Below, piece after piece: positions 25,724 to 34,290 of a DNA stretch of 64,000 nucleotides (positions are counted from its first letter, which is position 1; every line of letters starts with the position of its first letter). Made by a program: the position numbers and the translations under genes. The stretch comes from an uncultured Rhodobiaceae bacterium (GTDB lineage: Bacteria > Pseudomonadota > Alphaproteobacteria > RS24). Location of the stretch: contig CALCUM010000003.1 of assembly GCA_937907245.1 (NCBI GenBank), positions 559,501 through 623,500 of the forward strand. Reading direction: 5' to 3'. The notes beneath the pieces are model-generated. The model was not told the origin of the DNA and made no database searches. It saw only the letters and a list, made by a program, of their open reading frames with translations.

Positions 25724-28120
25724 CTAGCCGCGCAATTTGCCGCCGGTGGCTTTTTCCACGGCCTCGGTAATTTTTACGGTTACCGCTTCAATATCAACAT
25801 CGGTGAGCGTCGCTTCACTCGGTTGCAAAGTGACTTCCAAGGCAATCGATTTCACCCCTTCAGCCAAATTACCGCCTTCAAAGGCATCGAAAACGCGGAC
25901 ATCTGAAATTAGTTTTTTATCGGCACCCTTGGCCGCCCGCACCAATTGCGCGGCTTGCACATCTGCTTCGACCTCAAAGGCGAAGTCGCGGCGCAGGCTT
26001 TGCAAATTAGGTAAATCCAAAGCCGAGCGCGCCGGCGAGCCTAACCCCTTGGGGGCTGGCACCGTATCGGGATAAACCTCGAAAGCCACCACCGGCATAT
26101 CGATGCCAAAGGCTTGTAAAATAGCTGGATGCACTTCGCCAAACACAGCCATCGGCTGCTTGGGATTGCGCGCCAGAATACCCGAGCGTCCCGGATGATA
26201 GCTATCCGACAGAGACGGCAGAACTTGCAAAGCGCTGGCCTCAACACCGCAAGCGGCCAAAGCGGCTTGCGCATCGGCGCGCGCTTGATAGGCATCGACC
26301 GAAGTGGCTCGGCCTTGCCAATTTTTTGGCGTCGCCAAGCCCGCGCGAACGCCGGCTCCCACAAAACGTTGTGCGCCCGGCTCGGCGGCCAGAAACTCAT
26401 TGCCCAACTCAAACAAAGCTAAACTCTGGGCGCCCCTGTCGCTATTGCGCTGCACAGCATTTAGCAGGCCCGGCAAGAGAGACGGTCGCATATGGGACAG
26501 CTCTGAAGAAATAGGATTGGCCAGTTTCAGCCCGTCCGCGACGTTAAATAAACTAGCCTGCTCTTGGCTAACAAAAGACCAAGTTAACGCCTCCAACATA
26601 CCGCGTCCCGCCAAGGCTCGACGCATCAAGCTGGCACGGCGTTGCGACAAGGTAAGCGTCGGCTGAGCCACGCCTGTGCGTTTTGGCAATGGTGTCGACG
26701 GCACTTCTTGCAGGCCATAAATACGGGTGATTTCTTCCACGATATGTGCGCTGCTTTGTAAGCCCGCCACAACATCCGGGCGCCAACTCGGCACACCTAC
26801 GACCCAAGTTTTTCCGGTCTCGATAGTAAACCCAAGCGCTTCGAGAATGCGTTGCATCTCCTCTTCCGCGACCGTCAACCCGGTGAGCTGCTGCACGCGG
26901 GCGGGGTCGAAATCGACTTTCATATCAACCACCGGCACTTGCCCGCCCATGGCAGGGGCTTGCGGCTTGCCGCCACAAATATCGACAATCATCTGCACCG
27001 CTAAGTTCAAACCTGCCTCCACGGAGGCAGGGTCGACGCCGCGCTCAAAACGATAGCGCGCATCGCTCTCGATATGGTGATGGCGACCTGACATGGCGAT
27101 GGCCACGGCGTCAAACCACGCGCTTTCCACCAGCACGTTTTTTGTCTCCAAGCTCGAGCCACTTTCCATGCCGCCCATAATGCCGCCCAGACCCAAGACG
27201 CCATTATCATCGGCAATCACGCAATCGGCTTGCGTTAGCTCGTAAGTTTGCTCGTCGAGGGCCACAAAGCTTTCACCCAATTTGGCTTGGCGGGCACTCA
27301 CGCCACCGCTTATTTTATCGGCGTCATAGACATGCAAAGGCCGTCCGCGGTCGTAAGAAATATAGTTGGTGATATCTACCAAAGCGTTAATCGGGTTCAG
27401 GCCGATGGCTCTTAGCCGCGTTTGCAACCACTCGGGGCTGGCTTGATTTTGCACCCCTTCGATGAGGCATCCCGCAAACACAGGGCAAGTATTTCCCTCG
27501 ACATTAATCTTGATGACCGATGGTTTATCCCCTTTTACGGGCATGGCTGTATCGGCTTTCAATGTGCCCAAACCTGCCGCCGCCAAATCGCGGGCAATGC
27601 CGCGCACGCCCAAACAATCGGGACGGTTGGGCGTAATGGCAATTTCAATCATCGGGTCGGTTTGGCCCAAAGCTTGCGCCGCAGAACTGCCAATGGCGAT
27701 ATCTGCGTCCAGCTCGATAATACCATCATGGTCGCCAGATAATCCCAGCTCGGCGCCCGAGCACATCATGCCATTGCTCTCGACGCCGCGAATTTTCGCT
27801 TTGCCCAAAACCATGCCATTGCTGGGAATGACCGCGCCCTGTTGCGCCAGAATACCCTTAAGGCCGGGCCGCGCATTAGGGGCGCCACAAACCAGCTTTT
27901 GCTCACCGGAGCCTGATTTCACCGTGCAGATTTGCAATTTATCTGCATCGGGGTGTGGCTCGGTGGCCGTAATTTCCGCCACTTCAAAATTATCAAACAT
28001 GGCCGCGGGGTCGACCAGCTCTTCGACTTCCAAACCAATCAGCGTCAATGTATCGACAATCGCCTCTAACGAAGCGTCTGTGTCGAGATGGTCGTGCAAC
28101 CAATTTAGGGTGAACTTCAT
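25724..28120 (-). CDS. pheT: Phenylalanyl-tRNA synthetase beta subunit
   Basis: 798 residues, the long bacterial PheT. The order is: EMAP-like tRNA-binding domain (about 39-150; QICTVKSGSGEQKLVCGAPN), B3/B4 editing domain, B5 domain, catalytic-like core with LRPSLLPGLL-type sequence (SHMRPSLLPGLLNAV), and a C-terminal anticodon-binding FDX-ACB domain (SLRRDFAFEVEADVQAAQLV). Forms an alpha2-beta2 enzyme with PheS. The start is 13 bp after the pheS stop, so the pair is cotranscribed. Confidence 0.98.
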   Translation of the reverse strand: MKFTLNWLHDHLDTDASLEAIVDTLTLIGLEVEELVDPAAMFDNFEVAEITATEPHPDADKLQICTVKSGSGEQKLVCGAPNARPGLKGILAQQGAVIPSNGMVLGKAKIRGVESNGMMCSGAELGLSGDHDGIIELDADIAIGSSAAQALGQTDPMIEIAITPNRPDCLGVRGIARDLAAAGLGTLKADTAMPVKGDKPSVIKINVEGNTCPVFAGCLIEGVQNQASPEWLQTRLRAIGLNPINALVDITNYISYDRGRPLHVYDADKISGGVSARQAKLGESFVALDEQTYELTQADCVIADDNGVLGLGGIMGGMESGSSLETKNVLVESAWFDAVAIAMSGRHHHIESDARYRFERGVDPASVEAGLNLAVQMIVDICGGKPQAPAMGGQVPVVDMKVDFDPARVQQLTGLTVAEEEMQRILEALGFTIETGKTWVVGVPSWRPDVVAGLQSSAHIVEEITRIYGLQEVPSTPLPKRTGVAQPTLTLSQRRASLMRRALAGRGMLEALTWSFVSQEQASLFNVADGLKLANPISSELSHMRPSLLPGLLNAVQRNSDRGAQSLALFELGNEFLAAEPGAQRFVGAGVRAGLATPKNWQGRATSVDAYQARADAQAALAACGVEASALQVLPSLSDSYHPGRSGILARNPKQPMAVFGEVHPAILQAFGIDMPVVAFEVYPDTVPAPKGLGSPARSALDLPNLQSLRRDFAFEVEADVQAAQLVRAAKGADKKLISDVRVFDAFEGGNLAEGVKSIALEVTLQPSEATLTDVDIEAVTVKITEAVEKATGGKLRG

Positions 28121-28133
28121 GATCTATGTCTCC

Positions 28134-29243
28134 CTATTTGCCGCTCAAAGATTTATTCGAAAGCCCAGCAGCCAGTCCCGGCACATCAATGGGCAGGAAG
28201 CCATAATGTTTCAACCAGCGCACATCGGACTCGAAGAAGGCGCGCAAATCTGGCGCCCCATATTTCAACATCGCCAAACGGTCGATACCCATGCCAAATG
28301 CAAACCCCTGATATTTCGTGGCATCGACGCCCGCATGGCTCAGGACTTCTGGATTGATCATGCCAGAGCCACCAATTTCCATCCACTCATCGCCCTCGCC
28401 AACAATCAATTGATTGCCATCGCGGCGGCATTGCATATCCATTTCCATGCTCGGCTCGGTAAACGGGAAGTAGCTTGGACGCAGACGAATAGCAATGTCA
28501 TCCACTTCAAAAAACGCCGCCAGAAAGGCTTCCACCGTGTGTTTCAAATGTCCCATATGCGTTGTCTCATCGACCACCAGGCCTTCAACTTGATGAAACA
28601 TCGGCGTATGGGTTTGGTCGCTATCGCAGCGATAGGTGCGCCCAGGGGCGATGAAGCGAAACGGCGGCTCGCTATTTTCCATCGTGCGCACTTGCACGGG
28701 CGAGGTATGGGTGCGCAACAAAAGGCGCTCGCCATTTTCATCCGGCTCAAAATAAAACGTATCGTGCATTTGCCGCGCCGGATGCGCTTCTGGAATATTC
28801 AACGCAGTGAAATTATAAAACTCGCTCTCAATATCCGGCCCTTCGGCGACATCAAAACCCATATCAGCAAAAATCGCGGAAATCTCTTCCGTCACCTGAC
28901 TGACCGGATGCAAGCGCCCTTCTAGCAGTGGGTCATCGAGCAATGGCAGCGTCATATCTAGTTTTTCATCGACCAAGCGCGCGTTTAACGCAGCCATATC
29001 CAGCTCTATCTTCTTGGCGGCAATGGCTTTGGTAATGCGGTCTCGCAGCTCGTTAAAGGCGGGGCCATTAACTTGGCGCTCGTCGGCACTCATGCCGCCG
29101 AGGGTTTTTAGCAAGGCTGAAACAGAGCCCTTTTTGCCAAGGCTTGCCACCCGCACAGCTTCCAGTTCTGGTGCCTGTGCAGCGCCGCTGATTTGCTGCA
29201 TCAGCTGTGTTTCTAACTCGTCTAGATTTTGCTCAGCGCTCAT
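28134..29243 (-). CDS. pheS: Phenylalanyl-tRNA synthetase alpha subunit
   Basis: Class II synthetase subunit; 369 residues from the ATG at 29243 ([11 protein letters not shown]). In-frame ATGs at 29255 and 29294 are possible, but the region upstream looks like a leader. The N-terminal coiled coil (about 1-100) is followed by the catalytic domain: motif 2 around [11 protein letters not shown]...[21 protein letters not shown] and motif 3 [18 protein letters not shown] possible attenuator lies just upstream (29261-29338). It is part of an rpmI-rplT-pheS-pheT cluster. Confidence 0.96.
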   Translation of the reverse strand: MSAEQNLDELETQLMQQISGAAQAPELEAVRVASLGKKGSVSALLKTLGGMSADERQVNGPAFNELRDRITKAIAAKKIELDMAALNARLVDEKLDMTLPLLDDPLLEGRLHPVSQVTEEISAIFADMGFDVAEGPDIESEFYNFTALNIPEAHPARQMHDTFYFEPDENGERLLLRTHTSPVQVRTMENSEPPFRFIAPGRTYRCDSDQTHTPMFHQVEGLVVDETTHMGHLKHTVEAFLAAFFEVDDIAIRLRPSYFPFTEPSMEMDMQCRRDGNQLIVGEGDEWMEIGGSGMINPEVLSHAGVDATKYQGFAFGMGIDRLAMLKYGAPDLRAFFESDVRWLKHYGFLPIDVPGLAAGLSNKSLSGK

Positions 29244-29260
29244 TTGCCATCTCATATCGT

Positions 29261-29338
29261 TCAAATAAAAACCCGCCCGAAACGGCCTTGGCACCTATTT
29301 ATAAAATAGAGCCATACGCAGTTGCGGGCGGGGTTCAT
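29261..29338 (-). promoter_or_regulatory. Candidate pheS leader: short ORF with terminator-like hairpin
   Basis: An ATG at 29338 opens a 25-codon frame ending in TGA at 29261, with three Phe codons, two near its end. CCCGCCCG and CGGGCGGG (plus-strand positions 29325-29332 and 29272-29279) form a perfect 8-bp stem followed by TTTTTATTT, enclosing a smaller CTATTT/AAATAG hairpin. This is the layout of a transcription attenuator before pheS. The leader lacks a clear ribosome site and has few Phe codons, so the call is tentative. Confidence 0.35.
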
Positions 29339-29379
29339 GTTGGCAGGGGCACTTGCGCCCCGTCAATTGGTTTTAAAGT

Positions 29380-29736
29380 CTAGCCGAGCGCAGCGCGCGC
29401 TTTACCCACCAGAGCTTCAAAAGCAGCCGGCTCATGCACAGCCAAATCGGCCAATACTTTGCGGTCTACTTCGATACCTGCTTTACCCAGCCCGTTGATA
29501 AACTGGCCGTAAGGCATATCGTGTTGGCGAGCGGCCGCATTGATACGTTGAATCCACAAGGCACGGAATGTGCGTTTGCGGGCGCGACGGTCGCGGAAAG
29601 CATATTGGCCGGCTTTGGTTACAGCCTGCTTCGCCACCCGAATGGTGTTTTTGCGGCGGCCGTAATAGCCCTTGGCTTTAGATAGAACTTTTTTGTGGCG
29701 TGCGTGAGATGTCACGCCGCGTTTTACACGAGACAT
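29380..29736 (-). CDS. rplT: 50S ribosomal protein L20
   Basis: 118 residues, beginning [30 protein letters not shown], the rRNA-binding N-terminal arm of L20, with the globular C-terminal domain ending [10 protein letters not shown]. Needed early in 50S assembly and, in other bacteria, a translational repressor of its own operon. It lies 9 bp after rpmI and precedes pheS by 137 bp. Confidence 0.98.
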   Translation of the reverse strand: MSRVKRGVTSHARHKKVLSKAKGYYGRRKNTIRVAKQAVTKAGQYAFRDRRARKRTFRALWIQRINAAARQHDMPYGQFINGLGKAGIEVDRKVLADLAVHEPAAFEALVGKARAALG

Positions 29737-29745
29737 AGTATCCCC

Positions 29746-29943
29746 CTAACCGTTTGGTAAAAATTTGCGAATAGCTTTTGCATCCTGCGGCGCCAAAGTG
29801 GTGGTGCCTCGCTGGTTGCGAATTTGCTTATTCGAGCGCTTAATCATACCGTGCTGCTTACCAGCTTGTGCGGCTTTTACTTTGCCAGTCGCGGTAAGCT
29901 TAAAACGCTTTTTCGCTCCTGATTTGGTCTTCATTTTGGGCAT
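29746..29943 (-). CDS. rpmI: 50S ribosomal protein L35
   Basis: 65 residues starting [23 protein letters not shown] and ending with the [10 protein letters not shown]-type tail of L35. Directly upstream of rplT in the normal order. Unlike the common infC-rpmI-rplT operon, infC is 1.2 kb away with a gene on the opposite strand in between, so rpmI needs its own promoter in the region 29944-30085. Confidence 0.98.
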   Translation of the reverse strand: MPKMKTKSGAKKRFKLTATGKVKAAQAGKQHGMIKRSNKQIRNQRGTTTLAPQDAKAIRKFLPNG

Positions 29944-30133
29944 TTCGTCATCCTTTATCTATAAACGGGAACCCGTTTGTTTCAATCCATGCAGCAAGCT
30001 GCAAAGGTGCAAATCAACCAACATGGCAGCCCTAACAGCCAGAAGGTTGAGCCATCACATTTAGTAGTAACGTGATAAGCAGCGCGTGTTATACGAGAAA
30101 TACGAGAAATTGCAAGCGAAAGCGCCTCACAAA

Positions 30134-31189
30134 ATGACCCAGCATGAGCCCCAGAATGAGCCATCAGGCGAAGCCTCTATAGATTCGGGCGAAGCCCCTG
30201 TAGATTCGGGCAAAGCCCCGATAAACAAGCCCCCTATAAACAAGCAAGAGCCAAAAACCATCGCCCATCGCGGTGGCGCCAACTTATGGCCAGAAAACAC
30301 GCTAGAGGCTTTCGAAGAAGCGATAAAATTAGGCGTCCACGGTATCGAGTTCGATCTGCAATTATCGAAAGACGGGCACCTTATGGTGCATCACGATAGC
30401 CATCTTAAACCCGTGGGCACGCGCCTAGATGGCACTTATCTGACGGCCCCGACGCCTCGCCTAGATACGCTGACCGCCCAGCAATTACAGGCCTATGATG
30501 TGGGCCGCCTTGCCCCCGATACCCCAGAGGCCCAACGCCGAAGCCAACAAAGCCCAAGAGACGGCGCCCGCATTCCCTATTTAAACCAGCTAGAACACCT
30601 CAGCGCCGACGCGGCACCCAAAGGGTTTCAGCTTTACGCCGAACTAAAAACCGATATGACGCCCGCCCCCGCACAAGCCGAAGCTTTGGCCGATGCCTAT
30701 TTGGCAGCGCTAGACGTGTCTCGCGTGGCCGCCATGCATCGGGTTATCAGTTTCGATTGGCGCTGTCTCGAGCGCGTGCGCGCGCGGCGTCCGGAAACCA
30801 ACAATGCCTATACCACTCTGTCGTTTGCCAGCACCGACCCGAGCCATGCCAGAGCGGCGCAAGAAGACCCCAAAAGCAAAGGCGCCGCCATAAGAGCCGC
30901 CTCTCGAAATGGCGCGCCCTGGTGGGGAGCCCATGATTGGCGAGACCAAAAGGGCGAGACCCATGGGGAGAGAGTTTTGCGCGCCATTGGCGCAGCAGGC
31001 GGCCAAGGCTGGATTGCCTATTGGCGCGACGTCACGCCAGACACAATGGCCATAGCTAATGAGCTAGGCTTAAAAGTATCGGCTTGGACGGTAAATGAAG
31101 CGGCAGATATGAAAAACCTCGCCGCCATGGGCGTCGAGGCTTTAATCACCGACCGCCCCGATAGGGCGCTCGCGCTACACAGCGCTTAG
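30134..31189 (+). CDS. Glycerophosphodiester phosphodiesterase family protein
   Basis: Hydrolyses glycerophosphodiesters to glycerol-3-phosphate and an alcohol. The GDPD barrel begins with IAHRGGANLWPENTLEAFEEA, which holds the catalytic His-Arg and Glu, followed by GIEFDLQLSKDGHLMVHHD (metal-binding Glu/Asp and second His). It closes with VSAWTVNEAADMKNLAAMGVEALITDRPD. I choose the ATG at 30134 (351 residues); a GTG at 30086 is also open. The first about 35 residues are a linker built from 21-bp and 15-bp tandem duplications (DSGEAP/DSGKAP, INKPPINK). No signal peptide is visible, so it is probably cytosolic. It sits on the plus strand between rpmI and infC. Confidence 0.88.
   Translation: MTQHEPQNEPSGEASIDSGEAPVDSGKAPINKPPINKQEPKTIAHRGGANLWPENTLEAFEEAIKLGVHGIEFDLQLSKDGHLMVHHDSHLKPVGTRLDGTYLTAPTPRLDTLTAQQLQAYDVGRLAPDTPEAQRRSQQSPRDGARIPYLNQLEHLSADAAPKGFQLYAELKTDMTPAPAQAEALADAYLAALDVSRVAAMHRVISFDWRCLERVRARRPETNNAYTTLSFASTDPSHARAAQEDPKSKGAAIRAASRNGAPWWGAHDWRDQKGETHGERVLRAIGAAGGQGWIAYWRDVTPDTMAIANELGLKVSAWTVNEAADMKNLAAMGVEALITDRPDRALALHSA
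30167..30245. repeat. Short tandem duplications in the GDPD linker
   Basis: A 21-bp unit starting GGCGAAGCC recurs at 30167, 30188 and 30109-plus-100 (GGCAAAGCC at 30209), then a 15-bp unit ending ATAAACAAG repeats. All keep the reading frame and encode the low-complexity N-terminal linker. A 9-bp repeat TACGAGAAA lies just upstream, near 30090. Confidence 0.75.
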
Positions 31190-31191
31190 GT

Positions 31192-31731
31192 TTATTTAGG
31201 GCCGATCACCATAATCATTTGTCGGCCTTCCATCTTCGGATGAGCTTCGACTTTAGCCATCTCTTCCGTATCCGCTTTGACCCGGTTCAGCACATCCATG
31301 CCAAGACTTTGGTGGGCCATTTCACGGCCGCGGAACCGCATGGTGACTTTTACTTTGTCTCCGGCGGTCAAGAATTTAACCACATTACGCATTTTAACAT
31401 CATAGTCATGCGTATCGATATTGGGGCGCATTTTGATCTCTTTAACTTCGACCGTCTTCTGATTTTTGCGCGCTTCGCTAGCTTTTTTCTGCTCTTGATA
31501 TTTCAGCTTGCCGTAGTCGAGAATTTTGCAAACCGGGGGGCTCGCATTTGGCGACACTTCGACGAGGTCGAGGCCGGCTTCTTCTGCCATGGCAAGGGCG
31601 CTATCGGTATCTACCGTGCCCATTTTTTCGCCCTCAGCTCCAATAAGGAGAACGGAAGGAGAGTTAATCATACTGTTTATCCGCGGGCCTTGATGACGTG
31701 GCGGCTGCGCTGCGTGGGGTCTACGTGCTAT
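31192..31731 (-). CDS. infC: Translation initiation factor IF-3, AUA start
   Basis: Binds the 30S subunit and checks start-codon fidelity. The family N-terminus requires the segment [22 protein letters not shown], which lies upstream of the first ATG (31671) in the same frame. The frame is open only back to a TAA, and the best start is ATA at 31731, 7 nt after GGAG (31739-31742). This gives 179 residues, the normal IF-3 length. Non-AUG starts in infC are a known autoregulatory device (AUU in E. coli). The C-terminal domain has [17 protein letters not shown] and [12 protein letters not shown]. It ends 2 bp from the convergent GDPD stop. Confidence 0.93.
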   Translation of the reverse strand: MARRPHAAQPPRHQGPRINSMINSPSVLLIGAEGEKMGTVDTDSALAMAEEAGLDLVEVSPNASPPVCKILDYGKLKYQEQKKASEARKNQKTVEVKEIKMRPNIDTHDYDVKMRNVVKFLTAGDKVKVTMRFRGREMAHQSLGMDVLNRVKADTEEMAKVEAHPKMEGRQMIMVIGPK

Positions 31732-31843
31732 GGGATCACTCCGTTATAATTTCACTAGATGGCAGAAATTCCGCCATATCTCGCTAGGTTTAGGGCAATG
31801 AAGTTGGAAGTCAACAGCAAAAGCCGGTCCCCGAGAGACGAGG

Positions 31844-32203
31844 CTATGAAATCTTGCCACTAGGTGTTTTTGGGCCCAGCACCCAAATTGGACGCGGCCA
31901 GACAAAATAGCGCAAAGCCCCAAGCGCTGCTCGGCTCGGCTGATGCACCGCCTCAAAATGGCGCCAAGATATACGCCGCACCAAAGCCATCGCGCCGCGC
32001 AAACCAAGTGCTGCATAAACCCAAACTTCATCGGCAGGCAAAGACAAGCGAGCCTGCTGACCGCGACTGACCAGAACCGTTAAAGACGACGTGTCAGCAT
32101 AAAGCGTCTCTATGGCCTCGAGCAATGCCGCATCCGAAAGGCCGACCCCGATAAGCAAAAGGCCACCAGGTTCGACAATCGGGCGCGGCGCAAACCGGCT
32201 CAC
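31844..32203 (-). CDS. Small Rossmann-like protein coupled to a glycosyltransferase
   Basis: 119 residues from a GTG at 32203 that overlaps the stop of the upstream glycosyltransferase gene by 4 nt. A beta-loop-alpha start (GGLLLIGVGLSDAALLEAIETL) is followed by LTVLVSRG and RRISWRHFEAVHQPSRAAL...FVWPRPIWVLGPK. The spacing loosely resembles the N-terminal half of family 9 (heptosyltransferase-like) glycosyltransferases, where similar 'RFD-x-V-x-D-L-Q' stretches occur. The protein is far too short to be a complete enzyme. I do not assign a function; a remnant or accessory subunit are both possible. Confidence 0.6.
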   Translation of the reverse strand: MSRFAPRPIVEPGGLLLIGVGLSDAALLEAIETLYADTSSLTVLVSRGQQARLSLPADEVWVYAALGLRGAMALVRRISWRHFEAVHQPSRAALGALRYFVWPRPIWVLGPKTPSGKIS

Positions 32204-33450
32204 CCAATCAGCTCTTGATAGACATGGAGCGTGCGGTTGCACATGGCGGTTTGGGTGTAATGAGCCCGCACATTGGCGCAACCATGGCTGCCCATGGCCT
32301 TTAACGCGGCAGGCGCCAACCCCAAAGCCGCGTCTAAGGCTTGGGCTAAAGCGCTGACGCTATCTGGTTTGACCAAGCAACCGGAGCCGCCCTCATCGGC
32401 TGGCTTGGCAATCACGGTTTCGCGAAATCCGCCCGCATCCGACGCCACAACGGGCAGACTGGCCGCTTGGGCTTCAATAATCGTGCGGCCAAAAGGTTCG
32501 GGCCGAATGGTTGGCACCACGGCCAAATCAGCGGCTGCATAGGCCGAGGCCATATTGCTTTCGAGGCCTGCAAAAACCAAGCGCTCGCTCAGGCCCAAAG
32601 TTTCGGCTCGCGCCTTTAGGTCAGCCACATACCCGTCACGCCCTTGCGCGCTGCCGACCAAAACCAGATAGGGCTGGGTGTCACTGGTGAGTTTCGATAG
32701 CGCTTCCAGCAAGACATGTTGGCCTTTTAAATGCGTAACCCGAGCAGGACACATAATTACGAAGGCTTTTTTGGGCACCTGCCATTGCTGGCGCTTGGCG
32801 GCTTTATCGGCGGCGTTGAAATTTTCCTTGGCCAGCGCGTCGACATCGCAGCCACGCGGAATGACGCGTAATTTATCCATCACATGCGGATAGACTTTGG
32901 CGATTTGGCTAGCGGTATAATGCGAATTGGCAATCGACACGCGCCCGCGCACCAGAATGCTATTGTAAAAAACCTTGCCGCGCGGCTTTTCTTGCACGCT
33001 CGAATGATAGGTGGTCATAAACGGCACGCCCGCCCATTTGCCGGCCCAAAGACCCGACCAACCCGGCGCTCGCGAGCGGGTATGCAGAAGGTCTATTTTT
33101 TCAGCTCGTATCAGCGCGGCCAAGCGGCGCGCATTTTTCCACATCACCAGAGGGTTTTTAGAGGCCACGGGCATCCGCACAATTTCGCCGCCAGCTTGTT
33201 CAATCTCGCTCGCCAGCGCACCGCCTTGCGTGGCCACCAAAGCGCGCCCGCCACTGGCGACAATCGCGCGCGCCATTTCCAAAGTGGTTATTTCTGCACC
33301 GCCAACATCTAACTCAGGCACGACTTGCAAAATACTTTTGCCCGTCATGTCGACAGAGTGGCTAGGGGGCATGGGGAAGGGAGAGCTCACAAATAATTCC
33401 TTACGAAGGGCTGGCAGGTTTCGCTTCTGCTTTTCCGGAGCTTCAGTCAT
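32200..33450 (-). CDS. Family 4 glycosyltransferase
   Basis: GT-B fold retaining glycosyltransferase, 416 residues from the ATG at 33450; the ATG at 33510 would overlap the divergent hydrolase gene, and no start has a good ribosome site. The acceptor domain opens VVPELDVGGAEITTLEMARAI (the GGAE motif). The donor domain has the family signature PEPFGRTIIEAQAASLPVVASDAGGFRE with the EPFG/E-x7-E catalytic residues. The likely role is envelope glycan or lipid glycosylation; the sugar is unknown. Coupled by a 4-nt overlap to the small Rossmann-like protein downstream. Confidence 0.88.
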   Translation of the reverse strand: MTEAPEKQKRNLPALRKELFVSSPFPMPPSHSVDMTGKSILQVVPELDVGGAEITTLEMARAIVASGGRALVATQGGALASEIEQAGGEIVRMPVASKNPLVMWKNARRLAALIRAEKIDLLHTRSRAPGWSGLWAGKWAGVPFMTTYHSSVQEKPRGKVFYNSILVRGRVSIANSHYTASQIAKVYPHVMDKLRVIPRGCDVDALAKENFNAADKAAKRQQWQVPKKAFVIMCPARVTHLKGQHVLLEALSKLTSDTQPYLVLVGSAQGRDGYVADLKARAETLGLSERLVFAGLESNMASAYAAADLAVVPTIRPEPFGRTIIEAQAASLPVVASDAGGFRETVIAKPADEGGSGCLVKPDSVSALAQALDAALGLAPAALKAMGSHGCANVRAHYTQTAMCNRTLHVYQELIG

Positions 33451-33508
33451 AATTGAATTTAGCCAAAAAACCAAATTGGCGAATCGTAAGAGATGAAAAG
33501 GAAGCCCC

Positions 33509-34279
33509 ATGAGTGTGCAATTTCTAACCCGAGAAGAGCCTGATTTTGGCCCACAAAAAATTGCCTATCAACAACAAGACCCAGAAGCCTCTGGCTTAGG
33601 CGTCGTGTTTTGTGGCGGTTTTCGCTCTGACATGACGGGCACCAAAGCCCAGGCCTTGGCGCAATGGGCGAGCGCGCGCGCAACCCCCTTTACTCGATTT
33701 GATTATTTCGGCCATGGCGCCTCCACGGGCGCCTTTACCGATGGCACCATGAGCTATTGGCGTGGCGATATTCCCCATGTGTTGGACGCGGTTTGCGCTG
33801 GCCCCCAAATTTTGGTCGGCTCCAGTTTTGGCGGCTGGCTTTCGTTAATGGCAGCGCTCCAGCGCCCCGAGAAAGTGGCAGGGCTTGTGCTCATCGCCCC
33901 CGCCGTCGATATGACCGAGCGGCTGATGTGGGATCGGTTTTCTGACAAGGCACGCGAAAAACTTATGCGCGAAGGCTTGATTTATGACCCTTCCGAATAT
34001 GACCCAGAAGGCTATCCGATTAGCAAAGCCCTCATCGAAGACGGGCGGCAACACTTAATGCTTGCGCAAAAAATTGAGCTAGATATCCCTATTCGAATTT
34101 TGCACGGCCAAAAAGATGACGCCGTGCCGTGGCAGCTATCGCTTGAGCTGGCCGAACAACTGACCAGCCAAGATGTCGAATTGCAATTTTTAAAAGATGG
34201 CGACCATCGCCTATCCGAGCCGGCTCAGATTGATAAAATTCTTGCCATGCTGGAAGCGCTTCTTGACCAGAAATCTTAG
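33509..34279 (+). CDS. Alpha/beta hydrolase
   Basis: 256 residues. The nucleophile elbow is GSSFGGW (about residues 98-104), followed by the acid in HGQKDDAVP and the catalytic His in DGDHRLSEP, giving a complete Ser-Asp-His triad. The early FCGGFRSDMTGTKA and RFDYFGHGASTG stretches match the alphaproteobacterial hydrolases found near infC. AAAGGAAG lies before the ATG. Cytosolic, since no signal peptide is present. Substrate unknown. Confidence 0.88.
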   Translation: MSVQFLTREEPDFGPQKIAYQQQDPEASGLGVVFCGGFRSDMTGTKAQALAQWASARATPFTRFDYFGHGASTGAFTDGTMSYWRGDIPHVLDAVCAGPQILVGSSFGGWLSLMAALQRPEKVAGLVLIAPAVDMTERLMWDRFSDKAREKLMREGLIYDPSEYDPEGYPISKALIEDGRQHLMLAQKIELDIPIRILHGQKDDAVPWQLSLELAEQLTSQDVELQFLKDGDHRLSEPAQIDKILAMLEALLDQKS

Positions 34280-34290
34280 AGCGAAGCGCT

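Noticed and set aside
27462-28925. A long (487-codon) plus-strand frame across the pheT/pheS region
   Set aside because: Antisense to two certain synthetase genes; its protein shows no family motifs and simply mirrors their codon bias.
29244-29379. T-box riboswitch upstream of pheS
   Set aside because: No T-box AGGGTGGNACCGCG-like element; T-boxes regulating synthetases are essentially absent from this class. A peptide-leader attenuator is the better reading.
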